Assembly: GCA_030490835.1 (NCBI GenBank)
Contig: CM059973.1
Coordinates: 85,761,221 to 85,825,220 of the forward strand
Reading direction: 5' to 3'
DNA: 64,000 nucleotides
Source of the DNA: Annona cherimola
Taxonomy: Eukaryota > Streptophyta > Magnoliopsida > Magnoliales > Annonaceae
Numbering within the stretch: position 1 is the first letter of the stretch; the number at the start of each line of letters is the position of its first letter. Below, piece by piece: positions 19,321 to 31,600 of this stretch. The notes below the pieces were generated by a model. The model was not told the origin of the DNA. It worked only from the letters and a program-made list of their open reading frames with translations, and searched no databases. A program made the position numbers and the translations under genes.

Positions 19321-21428
19321 CATCTGTCAATGATTTGGTGGAACAGAAATATTACGTCTATATATTTTGCATTTGTTTAGTATTGTTGTAATGCTTACTT
19401 ATCAAGCATAAATCTTATTAATGTTTCATTTAATCTAATTTTACACTACTGACTACTGAGCATTAATTTTTATTAAATATATTTTAAAATAATTGTCTAT
19501 ACACACAAATAAGAAAAAACTAAAAGAAATCAATCAAAAAAAGAAAAAAACTAAAAGAATTAATAAATTGACAAATAATTTCATTGCAGTAGTTGTTTTC
19601 GTTTTGGCATAATGGGCCTCCAGTGCTCCTCCAACTAGACAACTACGATGAAAAACGCAACACCTGCGCATTTCTCCTGTGATTGTTAGCTTTTCGCTGT
19701 TGCGTGGACAATTTCCGCTGCTTCAATTTTTCAAAAAATCACGAGGATCATTCATTATTGATGTAAAATTTAATTTATTTATTGTATTTAACATTATTTA
19801 TTTTGCTAGAAAATCAAGTTTCATCCAAAACAAATATGTACAGATCATATTTTCTTAAAAATAAATATATTTATGTGTAAAGTAAAGAAAATACTTATAT
19901 CCATTCATATATATATTAAAATATAATAATACTTCATAGAATTATTTATATACATAATATTGATATTTTAAATGATTAAAATGTTAAAAATACTGCTTAA
20001 AAATTGATATTTTTATTAGTATTATATACAATATGATATCTAATATTACAAATTAAGTCAATTCATAACATTTTAATCATTTCTCCATTTTTGTTCACCA
20101 ATTATTTTGGCAGCAATTACAAACGCTTTTTTCCGTTAAATTGATAAAACTAGTATTTAATACTGTGTTTCCATTAGATGACCCGAGTTATGCGAGGGTC
20201 CATAAGAGATGAAGCGCTTTATCGATTACTACTTGGGATCTATACCCTCATTAATAAAGGGTTATTTGCAAATATATTCACATTTTAATTATAACTGCAA
20301 ATATGACCGTAGTTTTGAAAATGGCAAATCAACCCTATAATTTACAATTATTTGCACGCCTATCCATCACATTAAATTTTATGGTAAACTTTTTTTTTCA
20401 TAAAAAAAACAAAAATTCAGAACTTGATCCTCATTCTTCCAAAAAAGTTTTAATTTACTAATCATGAATATTTCGACTAGATATATTAATGAAATCTTTT
20501 AATTTTTATTAAAATAAATGGTTTAAAAGATTATCTTCATAGTCAACGTGAAATTTTCACTAAAATAAGTGGTTAAACTATCTTCATAAAAATTCATCAA
20601 ATAGCCGAAAATTTTCATCAAAAGCTGGTTAAGAATTTTTTTACCATCCATGCGGGATATTTTGCTTGAAAATGTCGAAATTGAAATGTTAGTTTAAACA
20701 ATTTGATTTTATACCGTTTGAAATTAGAAAAACAACTTAAACGAAGGAAAATTAGTAGAATAATGACATGGAATATCTTGTTGAAGCATTCGAGAAAAGA
20801 AGATGAGGGCAATTTGAAATTTTAAAGTACTTTTTGCAAAAATTTTAATATGACGAGTAAGCTTCTCAGTTGCAAACTACAGGGGATAATTTATTGTTTT
20901 TAAAACTACGAAAATATATTTGTAATTATGATCAAAGTACGTAGACACATTTACAAATACCTTGATTGTGAGTCCATTGAAACTGGCTGGAATCAGTCCC
21001 AACTGTCTCAGTTTGCTTCAACACAATACAAGCTCGGAACCAGTTTGAAATGTTATTGTGCTCAGAGCACATTCTGACATAACAAACAAGAATTTGCTTG
21101 GAGACTGGAGAAACGAATTCTTGGAATGGCACTCTGGTTTCAGTCCCAACTTCATGCTTTAGCACGAAATGGTTGTCTGGAAATGTGGAAGAAACACGAA
21201 GGCCCGAAACACACACACACACACAAAAGAAGGAGACAGGCAACAAAGAGAGGCATTCATGACTCTTTGGTCCCGCTTATTTTCTGTAAAAAGTGCAGAA
21301 GTTTACTTTTTTGGAGATGTTTGGCTGAGCTTATCTATTCAGCTTGAATGATTTGCATTAAAAAGTCACAAAAAGCATGGAAACATCAGGATACAAATCG
21401 GCACTTTTATACGATGAAGTACTAGAGG
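19321..21428. other. AT-rich stretch without a recognised gene
   Basis: No convincing coding exon was found. The piece 19590-19735 resembles 29168-29340 (both start TTTTGGCATAAT), marking an unnamed dispersed repeat. A short (AC)n microsatellite lies near 21209. Confidence 0.5.
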
Positions 21429-23758
21429 CCTCATGACAGGGTGATCCTATCTCACCGTATTTGTTTTTGATCTGTTCGGAAGGGTTTTCTACTCTAATTA
21501 GAAGAGCACAAAAGGAGAGAAAAATTCACGGTCTAAGAATTAGTAAAGGTGGTCCAATGCTCTGTTATCTGTTCTTTGCAACTGACACGTTGCTATTTTT
21601 AAGAGCATCGAGTAGAGAAGTGGATGAAATGGGGAAGATTTCGAAAAGGTATGACGAAGCTTCTGGCCAGAAGATAAATAGGCAAAAGACAGCAATTTTC
21701 TTTAGCAAGAATACAAAAAGAAGAAACAAAATCAGAAGTAGAGAGAATGGTGGGATCTAGAAGCAACCAGTTACTCACGTATCTTGGTTTGCCTGCTTGG
21801 GTGGGGAGAGACAAAAGAGGGTTTTCCAAAGCATCAAGGAAAGGATTTGAAAGAGAATTCAGGGATGTAAGAATAAACTCATATCAACTGGTGGCAAGGA
21901 AATTTTATTAAAGGTTGTTGCATAAGTCGTTCCAAATTACACAATGAATTTTGTTTTTACTTCCTCGGAAATTGTGTAATGAAATTAGCTCAATGATAAG
22001 TATGTTTTGGTGGGGAGATAAAGATGGAAGGTGAAAAATTAGTTGGAAGGTTTGGCCCAAACTATGCTTTCAAAGGAAGAAGGGGGATTAGCCTCCAAAG
22101 ATCTAATTGCTTTCAACCAAGCCTTCGTGGCTAAACAAGTGTGGAGACTGCTAATCGTGAAGGATACTCTAAGCCATAAAGTATTCTTTGCAAAATATTG
22201 GAAATCAAGGATATACATGGGTGGAAAGCAGGTGTTGGTAGCTCATACGTATGGAAATGTATGGTAAAGGTGAAAGAGATTATCATCCACGGACTACAGA
22301 TGGAGATTAGGAAATGGGAATCACATCAAATTTTTTAATGACTGGTGGGCAGAAAGTAAGTTCAATCTGATTGGCCCTCTCCCTCAAAATATCGATAGAG
22401 ATGCCTATAAGTCACTTTATTTTCCTGAACAGGAGAAGTTAGAAGGACTTAATTTGTGAGGTTGTGGGAGACGTTGAACAGAACATGATCAAGCACATCA
22501 ATATTCCAATTCATGAGGAGGAAGACGATATTTATTGGGGGCTAGAACTTACGGGGGAGTTCATTGTAAAATCTGCCTATATGATTGCCCATAGGGAGAA
22601 GTTATAAGGAAGAAAGTGGTTATGGTTGAGTTGAACAATCTAACATCAAAAACGTTTAACTGCTATCTGGAAACTCAAGCTTCCCAAGAAGATAGCAATC
22701 TTCACAAGGAAGATGATATCAAATGCACTCCCACCTAAAGCAAACTTACTAAGCGGAGGGATTCAGGTGAGGAATATATGCTCCATCTGTAATGTGAATG
22801 GTGAAAGTGAAGATGTCAATCGTCTGTTCTGGCGATGCAAAGTATTTCAACAAATTATTGAAGAACCATTACTTTCTTCTTTGAACCAAATAAAGAGTTG
22901 CAACTTCATGGAGGCAATTAATGGGCTAGCTAGACTGAAAAACAAGTATCCTCTTATGCTCTTCTTGTGTCTTTGTTGGAGGACATGGTTTATCCGTAAA
23001 AGGGGTATTGTGGATGGGGTGCAATATAACATGAAGAACATTTCCAATTGGTGTAGAGCCTATATACACTTCGTTTTATCCTCAAAAATTATTCAAGGTG
23101 GCAGATCACGCCTTGATGACTGTTTTACCAGATGGAAGAGGCCTAGGGAGGGTTTCCTAAAACTCAATGTTGATGCTAGTATCAGATTTGATCAGCACAT
23201 GATGGGGTTTGGTGCAGTGCTGAGGGATTGGAAGGGGAGATTTCTTGCAGCTAAGAGCTGGGTAGAAAGGGAAAAAATGGATTCCCCAGCACTGGAGACT
23301 ATGGCGTTATTTCTTGGTATCAAATGACTAGTTGAATTGAGGGTTAGGCTGATGGAGGTTGAATGTGATTCTCCTGTTTTAATTAATATTATATTGTGAG
23401 GCTCTATCAAATCTCAAGCCTACCGTTGAGGAAATATTGACAATGTGCGGTGGAATGGAACAAGTTTTCTTCAACCATGTACTGCGGCAGGGAAATTGGC
23501 CTGCTCACAATCTTGCTAGGCAAGCATCTTTTGGGAGGGACTGTGGCTAGATGGTGGTGCCGTGGTGGCATTCCTTACCTTCTTGTATTATTTTGGCCCT
23601 TATTAGGGATTCTTCTATTTCTTTTGTATAATTGGCCCTTCCTTCGTCTTCCTCTATCTGGTTTTTGGATAGTGGAAGAAGTTTTTTTTTTTTTTTTTTT
23701 GGGTGGCGTGGAGGGGCCTTTTTCGTTTGAGTCTGCAATCTGTAACTCATAAAAAAAA
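21429..23758 (+). pseudogene. LINE (non-LTR retrotransposon) remnant
   Basis: The 5'-truncated element begins inside RT: a QGDPISPYLFLICSEGFS block, then the catalytic box read as FATDTLLFL (the family has FADD, so one active-site Asp is lost). A zinc-binding RT-associated domain (CSICNVNGESEDVNRLFWRC, 22770-22840) follows, then an RNase H domain (LKLNVDASIRFDQHMMGFGA, with GNWPAHNLARQA near 23495). Several frameshifts and stops separate these pieces. A short A-run at 23749-23758 may mark the 3' end. It lies between the two FAR1-like copies. Confidence 0.82.
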
Positions 23759-23769
23759 ATTTCTACTAC

Positions 23770-24040
23770 CTAGCCAAACAAACTCAAATAACTAGAGCGC
23801 AAAATAGTAAAAGCCATGAGTAGCATACCACTACATGTTACAACCCATGTTATTGCGTACATAGAATAAAGTTAAAATAAATAAAATAGTTGTGAAAAAA
23901 TTAATTGATAAGTAGAACAGTTATATAAGAAGATACAAAAAAATGATTTTAAAATAAAATAGACGTAGAGAATATAAAATTTTAAATTGAAAAATTTTAA
24001 GTTGACAAGTTTTCATAGTTGCTAAACATACCTTAAGTAT
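23770..24040 (-). mobile_element. Decayed Tourist-like MITE
   Basis: Minus-strand similarity to the 14045 element, ending GTTGCTAAACATACCTTAA at the right. The left end is not clear and no target duplication is visible. Confidence 0.45.
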
Positions 24041-24056
24041 CCAAGCCATACCAAAA

Positions 24057-26266
24057 AAGTATCCAAAACACCCAAGCAAATGACATACTGGTAAGCATTG
24101 CTATATGGAGTGATTGGCAAGTCTCCTCTCCAACATAAAAATTAAAAATAACATCCCTTAACTTAATCTTGAAGTAATACTGTTTGTTGAGGATCCAAAA
24201 TATGTAGGTCTCAACCAACGATGATAAAAAGAGAGATTCCCCAATTTACAAAATTAATCATAGAATAAAAAAGGCAGCCACACTGACTAAGCTCCCATTG
24301 TGTGCGGGGTCCGGGAAAGGGTCAGACTACTTGGGTCTATAGTACACAACCACATCTTGTTAAGCAAGACATTATCTCCATGACTCAAACCCGTGATCTT
24401 CCAGAATAATCATAGAATATTAAGCAATAATCTCATTCGTACCCATTTGCCCATGGACCATTTATATATTAGAATCATTTTCTTTTTTCAAAACGGCAAC
24501 TTCTTTTATCATGGCCCATCACTACTTTGCTGCAACCACGACATAGTCTGCCTCTCTGGCCCCTGACAACCATTTCAAGTGATGACTTGAACCTCTTATT
24601 TGCCCTGCCATTTGTTTTGTTTTCACAGCGTGCGCGTCAAGTACCAGATTAGCATTAATTGCTCTAGAGGCAAGTTTGCCGCCAGTTGCACCATCAGGTT
24701 CCTCACAATCCTCCACTTAAATTGCTTCCTTGAGATGCAAACCCCCCCCCCCCCCCCCCCATATTCTATAATTGACAACCCACCCTCCTCAGCAATACGG
24801 ATATTGTGATCATCATTCTTGCAATTTTCTTTGTATGCTTGTATCTCTGAAGCTAGCATATCAAGTCTATTAACTACAGTATTTAAAAAAAAATCTAGTA
24901 ACTGCAGCATGATAAATGTCAAGGCTACCTTTGGCTTCATTAATAAGAAAACACCACTTCTGTAACAATTATATGAACTTGCAAGACTTGTAGATGGTGA
25001 ACATACAGCCAAACCCAACTTTTCTTCTGGTTTTTGAGTACACCGCTTCAACACATGCATTTTAGGCATATGGATCACACCTGGCAAATGAAACATTGAG
25101 ATGATGTGTCTGTAAATAATCTCACAAAAGTCATAATGGCCGCACGAACAGGTAGCAAAACCATTTTCATCATCCCATATAACTGTCCTCTTCTGAATCT
25201 CATAGCTGCTTCCGTGTTTTGATACAGCATATTTGTAACGAGTCCCCTCAGGCTCTTCTAAGGCAGGAATATAATTCCGACTCTCATCCAATTCCTCTTG
25301 GAATTCAGAAAATATCTTTCTAATATATAAGGTAGCCATCTCAAACTCGATATTATGGCGTGCCTTCAATGTAGGTGTCTGGACTTTGCCGTATGCATAT
25401 TCAGCGTGTGACTCATCAGCATGCTTGTGAATAAGAGCAAACTCGTAAGCTTTAGCAAGCTCAAACGAAGTTTTTTATGGCCAACAAAGCTATCAAATGT
25501 TGCACTGAGATATTCCAGCCAGAAAAACGCTTCTAGTATAAGCAGGTACCAACATCTACTATACAGTTGTTGTAACCAAAGAGCATCGGTCAATCCATAA
25601 TCCCCAATCATTTCAGACCAGCTCTTTCAAATTCATTGATCTCCTTTGATTTCTCAACATAACACTCCCATACAACTTTAAATCCTGGAAATCTGCAATA
25701 TACGGCGTGCAAGTTTTCATGAATTTTTTCCGTACATGCCACATACACCCTACATTGACTGTGGGAAGACAGAAGCAACTGCCGTTGAAACCACTGGGTC
25801 CAGGTTAGTCACAATGGTTTTTGGAGTAATGTCTCCCATAGCATCAAGGAATGTGGTGAACAGGCATTTAAAATCGTCCAGAGTCTCATTAAACAGAATC
25901 CCAGCACCAAACAATACAATCTGCTTATGGTGATTTACACCCATAAACAGTCTAAATGCCAAATCACATCATCGGTCTTATCCATCATATCAAAGTATAA
26001 AAATCATTGAAAGCTTGGTAGTCGGTAGTCATAGTTCGAAAGCAGGTAAGCCCAAAAACATGCAGTTAGATGGACGAGTCTGGTCATCGGTTTGTATTTC
26101 ATGACGTCTAACCATTTCCTTCGCCATAAATTCTAATATCAGAAACCCTTCCAACTTCTCTAAAATCAGGAAGATACCTGACCCGTCCAACTTTTCTGAT
26201 CTGCTACCTTTGCCGTCAAATTCGGGAAAGTGGCCAAAAACCCTAGCATGGCGAACAGGGAGAGAG
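24057..26266 (-). pseudogene. FAR1/FRS-like pseudogene, copy 2
   Basis: Collinear with copy 1 over its whole length: shared 3' flank (AAGTATCCAAAACACCCAAG), SWIM region (CFATCSCGHYDFC pattern with one acceptor His context changed to IIYRHI), MULE-domain block MGVNHHKQIVLFGAGILFNE, and 5' leader (CAAAAACCCTAGCA). Frames are broken at many points, including a 19-base C tract (24742-24760) inside the tail region, and it carries a SINE insertion at 24268-24406. The homologous flanks point to segmental duplication rather than independent transposition. Confidence 0.8.
24268..24406 (-). mobile_element. Au-type SINE, 13-bp TSD
   Basis: Read on the minus strand it has the Pol III B box (GGGTTTGAGTCATGG), the Au-family middle (GACCCAAGTAGTCTGACCCT, then CCGGACCCCGCAC) and a terminal T-run. 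The 13-bp duplication TAATCATAGAATA flanks it (24255-24267 and 24407-24419). FAR1-like copy 1 holds the single-copy empty site near 16670. The 5' head is slightly shortened. Confidence 0.85.
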
Positions 26267-26426
26267 AATGGTCGACGAGGAAGGCGAGCGAGCTAGCAAG
26301 TATATGAGCGGTTGCCCGAGATTGGCCAAAAGAGCGGGAGGGAAAATGAGAGCCTTTTTCCTCGTGAGAGGCAATTTTGTTATAGATATTATAGTATTAT
26401 ACACATTTTATCATTTAATATTATGA

Positions 26427-26680
26427 GTGTGTTTGGCCATTGATAGAAAAAGTCAAGTTAAAATTTTTCAATTTAAAACTTTTAATTCTTCATAATTATC
26501 ATATTTTTTAATTATTTTTTCACATTTTACTATACAACTACCGTACTTTTCAATCATTTCTACACAATTATCCACACAACTAACCTATCTATTTTAACTT
26601 TATCCTTTTTACTACTCATTATTATCCCTATCATATCACATCATGACAACTTTCACAATTCTCACTCTTAAAGATACACT
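26427..26680 (+). mobile_element. Tourist-like MITE, right end lost
   Basis: Starts GTGTGTTTGGCC and follows the family body (TTTTTTAATTATTTTTTCAC, then ACACAACTAACCTATC). The right terminal repeat is not preserved. Confidence 0.6.
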
Positions 26681-26754
26681 TTGTAAATACTCCTACGCTT
26701 AGTGAAGATAATTATAAATACCTCCATTATTAGAAGGGCGCATAAAACACACTT

Positions 26755-26835
26755 GCACTCGAAAGGATTTGAACTTGCATTGTTTGACATTACTACCATG
26801 CACTTGACCACTCCAGCAACGACCCAACCGTTTTA
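26755..26835 (-). repeat. tRNA-derived (SINE-head-like) sequence
   Basis: On the minus strand TGGTCAAGTGCATGG resembles a box A region and GTTCAAATCC is a good box B (plus-strand 26764-26774). No acceptor stem pairing was found, so this is more likely a SINE head than a tRNA gene. Confidence 0.4.
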
Positions 26836-26849
26836 ATTTATTTTTAGTG

Positions 26850-27108
26850 TTTGTTTACCCAAAAAGCTTTCAACCTAAAATTTTTGGCTCTATACAACAA
26901 TTTTTTTTTTTATTTGTTCACTTCTTCATATACAATTATACTATTTTCCAATCATTTTTACACAATTACTCATACATCTAACTCATATATTTTAATATTA
27001 TTCTTTTTACTTCTCATCATTGTTTCTATTATTTTACATCATTATCTTCTAATTCAAAAATTTTTATAACAAAAATTTTTCATCAAAAATTTTATGACTT
27101 CCCAAAAA
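26850..27108 (+). mobile_element. Diverged Tourist-like MITE
   Basis: Left end GTGTTTGTTTACCC, family body in the middle, right end CCCAAAAACAC. It is directly followed by another family member. Confidence 0.5.
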
Positions 27109-27742
27109 CACGTTTGGCAATGAAAAAACGTCAAACTAAAACTTTTCATCCTCTACAACTAACTTATTTTTAATGGATCCCGATACAATTCACCCGGGTG
27201 TATTTAACCCATTTTAACTTATTTTAAAAAAAAATTAAATTTTTTTTTATAAAACTGTTAATCCAAGTGTATGTAACATGTGTTGATGTGTATCAATTTT
27301 TACCATTTTTGAAGTATTTTAAATATTTATTTTTCTTTTTGAAAATTAAAATTACCTAAAATGTCACTGATTTTCAAAAATCAAAAATAATATCTAAAAT
27401 ACTCCAAAAATCGTAAAAATTGATAAATATGTTAAATACAATTAAATTAATAGTTTTATAAAAAAAATTTAAAAATAAAAAAAACTAGTTAAAGCACCCG
27501 AATGCACTGAGGCTAAGTACACTGTGTCGAGATCCATTTTTAATCATTTCTACATATTTTTTATTCAATTACCTTACTTTTCACTCATTTCTACACAACT
27601 ACCTACACAACTAACATATTTATTTTAACTCTATTATCTTTACTCATCATTATCTCTATCATATCACATTATTTTTTATCAATTTAACAATCTTTCCACC
27701 AAAAACTTTTCGTCTAAAAATTATCATTTTCCAAACACACCC
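27109..27742 (+). mobile_element. Tourist-like MITE split by a Mutator-type MITE
   Basis: Left half from ACGTTTGGCAATG to CTTATTTTTAAT, right half from ATTTTTAATCATTTC to CCAAACACACCC. The two halves join perfectly into one family member if 27175-27544 is removed, leaving one copy of the duplicated ATTTTTAAT. Confidence 0.8.
27175..27535. mobile_element. Mutator-type palindromic MITE nested in a Tourist MITE, 9-bp TSD
   Basis: Terminal repeats GGATCCCGATAC and GTGTCGAGATCC; 9-bp duplication ATTTTTAAT at 27166-27174 and 27536-27544. The inner sequence matches the cores at 13282, 18923 and 37690. Confidence 0.88.
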
Positions 27743-27810
27743 GATATTTTTTTTGCATACTAGTTATTTTTTTCACTTTGTATGTGCTCAATCATATCGG
27801 GTTTTGTTTC

Positions 27811-28175
27811 AATACATCCTGCTAGAAATTCTATTTTTAATATTTTTTGAATTTTTTTATAAAACTCTTAAGCTAGGTGCATTTAACTTATATATTAAAT
27901 TTTATCATTTTAAGATTTCAAAAAAAAAAATTTATTATTTTCAAAAACTTGTATATATATTTTTTATTTTTTAAAATATGGGCATTTTAGTCATTTAAAA
28001 AGTACTAAACCCCCCCCCCCCCCCTCTATTTTTAAAAAATTAAAATATATATACATACTTTCAAAAAAAAGTAAAATTTAATTTATAGATTAAATACACC
28101 TAAATTAAGAGTTTTAAAAATATATATATTAAAAAATAGAAATTCTAACCGGTTGCATTGAAATGTTCTCAAATT
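27811..28175. repeat. Palindromic MITE of the same family
   Basis: Mirrored ends TTTCAATACATCC...AGAAATTCTATTTTT and AAAAATAGAAATTCT...GCATTGAAATG. A run of 15 C lies inside (28010-28024). No target duplication was found. Confidence 0.6.
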
Positions 28176-28615
28176 ATATCTTTCTTTTTATATATTTCGA
28201 ATGAAGTACTATTGACAGTTGGATTGGTCAGTAGCACTTCAAAATTTAGAAAGTCCGGAAGTCCGGCGTGGGTTGATTAACTATATGACCTCTCTATGCT
28301 ACAAGCATCAGGTGGGAATGCTTCCCCATCACACTGCAGTATGCCCTTTTTTCACTACATCACAATTTTTTTCACTATAACGAGAAATGTATGCCTCGAT
28401 ATAAACTTCCCGGTTACATTACACAAATCTGAGTCTGTCCAACGCCCACCGCCCAGTTGTGCTGTTTCTGGTCAAAACTGAATCATTTCCAAAGAGAAAA
28501 ATGCAATATACATTGCCAACAAGCGCAGGTAGATTACCACTTTACCATCATTTCATATAGCAATCGCTGACGTGGGAATCCAGCAATTTCAGTCCTATTT
28601 TCTTTGTCGGCAACC

Positions 28616-31600
28616 TCAAGCAGCTTCCAGCATCATTTCGTAAAGTGCAAGCCCACCTCGGTGGCAACCTGGCATTCGTGATCCCATCTCCTTCAATTCA
28701 TCCTGGAATTTTTGAAGAGCCAATTAGGATTATCACTTAATAGGCAGCAGCAAGCACTTTGCAGTCCAAGCACAACAGACTAATACGAATAAGATGGTTT
28801 CGATTCAGAAACGGTAGTGCACTAACCATTGAAACTGTATACAGCTTTGTGGACTCATAGCCATCTTGTGCAGTGGCGTAGAGCACCTGAATTTCCTTCG
28901 ACTCAAGATTGCATTTGAGATAGAAAAAGGCTGTTGGTCGGACATTCAGCTTTCTGCGAGATACACCAATGAAGAGCGGCCTGGTCTGTAGAATCATAAA
29001 GGACAAACAAAAGAGAGCGCAGAGCAAAATTATGATTCTTTAACTTCCTTTGTGGATAATAGGATAAACAAAATTGAGGGTATTGCATAATCCCCTCAGC
29101 TTGTGAGTCTCCGCATCTTGGACAGGCTTCAGTTGTTAGAAGCGGCACTTATGTAAAGGGATCTGACATTTTGGCATAATAGGCCTCCAATCCTCTATCA
29201 ATCAGACGATTAAGATGAAAAATGCAACACCTCTCCAAATTCGAAAACCAAAAAAGTGCCTGCCATATTATTGCCACTTGGATTGTTCATGGTTGCTTGG
29301 ACAATTCCACCCCTTCAAATTTCAATAACCGTGTGAAATTCTTAGAGAAGAAATGGCACTTCAATGGCCCATCTAAAGAAAGTAGAAGATGAAGTACATT
29401 GAAAGACCAAAGAAGCGGGGATGCTCCTTTTGTTGGAGTTGTAACTATTGAAGTCTTTGAGTTATTCGGATGAGTTCATTAGAGTTGTATGAAGCTCTTT
29501 ATCAAACACCACTAGAATCTCTGGACTGCCTCTACTTGGGATTACTATCGTACTACAAGCATCATAAAAAGTCCAACTTGGGACAAACAATCTTGTGGGA
29601 TGATTTGTCCATCATCCTAGTTTCACAGCAACTTAACATCAGCTGTAGAAAAGGTTTTTCAAGTGGAAAGACTTTAGAAAATTTATAAAATGGTGGACAC
29701 TGGATGAACAAGGATAAAATACATAGGAAGCTGTCTAAAAAAATGAAAAATAATGATTGAAAGACAGGTAATAATTGAAAAGACAAAAAATATAGTTGTT
29801 AGGTAATAGATGTCAAATCATATCAAAAGGGCTGCAAGAAGTGGCAGAAAAAATTTTCCTTTTCCCAATTACCAAACAGACATGAACTATAGAAAAGATC
29901 TATAATCAGCTGGCACAAAAAAGAGGTTTTTCATTCTGTTGTTTTAATTTATTTACTATGGCAATACAACATTTTAAAACTATATTAGCGAGGCTAACTT
30001 ACAAGAGTTTGTTCTGGGACTCCAATTTCTTCAACTACCTCACGAATAATACCATCAAACATCTCCTGAGATACCCTACTGTTTAAAGATCCAGCATCTT
30101 TTTTGTCCCTGTTGACTAGATGCGTTGAGATTCCTATTTCCTCAGGCTGCAAACCAGCAGGTCAGTTATCAGCAATTTTTTAAATTGCTAAGGAACAAAG
30201 CAGACTAGAAGAACCATATTCAACAATTTAAACAAGCATGATTACGTGTCAAACTGGAAACCTCAAATGAAGTGACAATCCTCATAAAATTGAAAGCACC
30301 ACCATTTACAAACAGATGCAAAAAAAACATGCACTGTTAGTTGCATTCATACAATTCCGCACGACCTACCATCAATCAACCATTCTAGTAACTCTGAACA
30401 ACTCCAAACAATTTGGAGAAATGCATATTCTGACACCACATTTCCCCATATGCCAAAAGAACACTCAATGCATGAACTCCTGCCAATGCAGGGGATGCAT
30501 ACATCTACACCTTCATTTTTTTAAGAGGTTATTTCCACGACTCGAATCTGTGCCACCAAAGGTGCACTTGAAGATTCTTACAATTCCTGCAGGCGATTCC
30601 CTCATAACTCCACATTAGAAAAATCAATATTTTGACAACACATTTGCCCATATGGGAAACTTATCTTTGTAGTCTATAAGTCAACCAGGATTTTTTAAAC
30701 ATGAGGTTGCTCCTGCTATAAAGTTTCATATGTCAGCAAATGCTAAACCAGAAGCATTTTCGAAGATGGTTCTTGTCAATCATGATCATTGCATGCTATT
30801 ATCTATTGGAAGTAACACTGCCGGGTCTTGACTACCAATTGGTTCAGGAGATCATGTAAGTGTTACTCACATGGTTCACATGGTCTGGAACATGTCCCCA
30901 GGAAAACAGAGTAGATAGAAGTCACAATATGGGTGAGGTAGTTTCTCAAATTAATCATAGAACGATTGTGACATTAAGCCAATAACCCTTGCTAAAGGGA
31001 TAGGATGGATGTAACGCATATTCAATTGCAATCAACAGTTCATTAAGTGGAATAGAAAATATGAGGTAGCACTAATTCTTATATTTAAGCTCTGAGTTTC
31101 AACCAAATTATTTTCAACTCAGATTTCACTTTTGACAGGAAATTCATGGATGGACAAGAAATATTCATAGTTCCAGTCAAGATTTACATTGTTAAAACAT
31201 TTCAACACCAGTACAGTTCACATAGTTAAAACATTCCAACACCAGATGCATATTAAAGACCATTAAATTAGTTAACAAACTGGTATTACAAGATACTTGA
31301 ATATATCATTTTCCTTGGAATTTCACTTGAAATACCTCTGAATGACCTCCTGGAAAAACAAAATGTCCTGGGAATTCCCCAACATTAAAGCTTCTTTGCA
31401 ACAAAAGAATTTTTCCATCAGCAGTCTCTACGATTGCACCATTGCCCAAAGGACTAGAAGTGTGCTGGCACTGGACAGTGTCATCTATCAAAAAATTTAA
31501 AAAAATAAAAATCATCATCATCATAAGCTGTTTCTCACCTATTTGGGGTCAGCCATCAACAAAAGAAATGCACAAATCAATTGTTGGCATCGTTTTATTT

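Noticed and set aside
26755..26835. tRNA gene
   Set aside because: Box A and B resemblance but no acceptor-stem pairing or proper cloverleaf; kept only as a SINE-head-like sequence.
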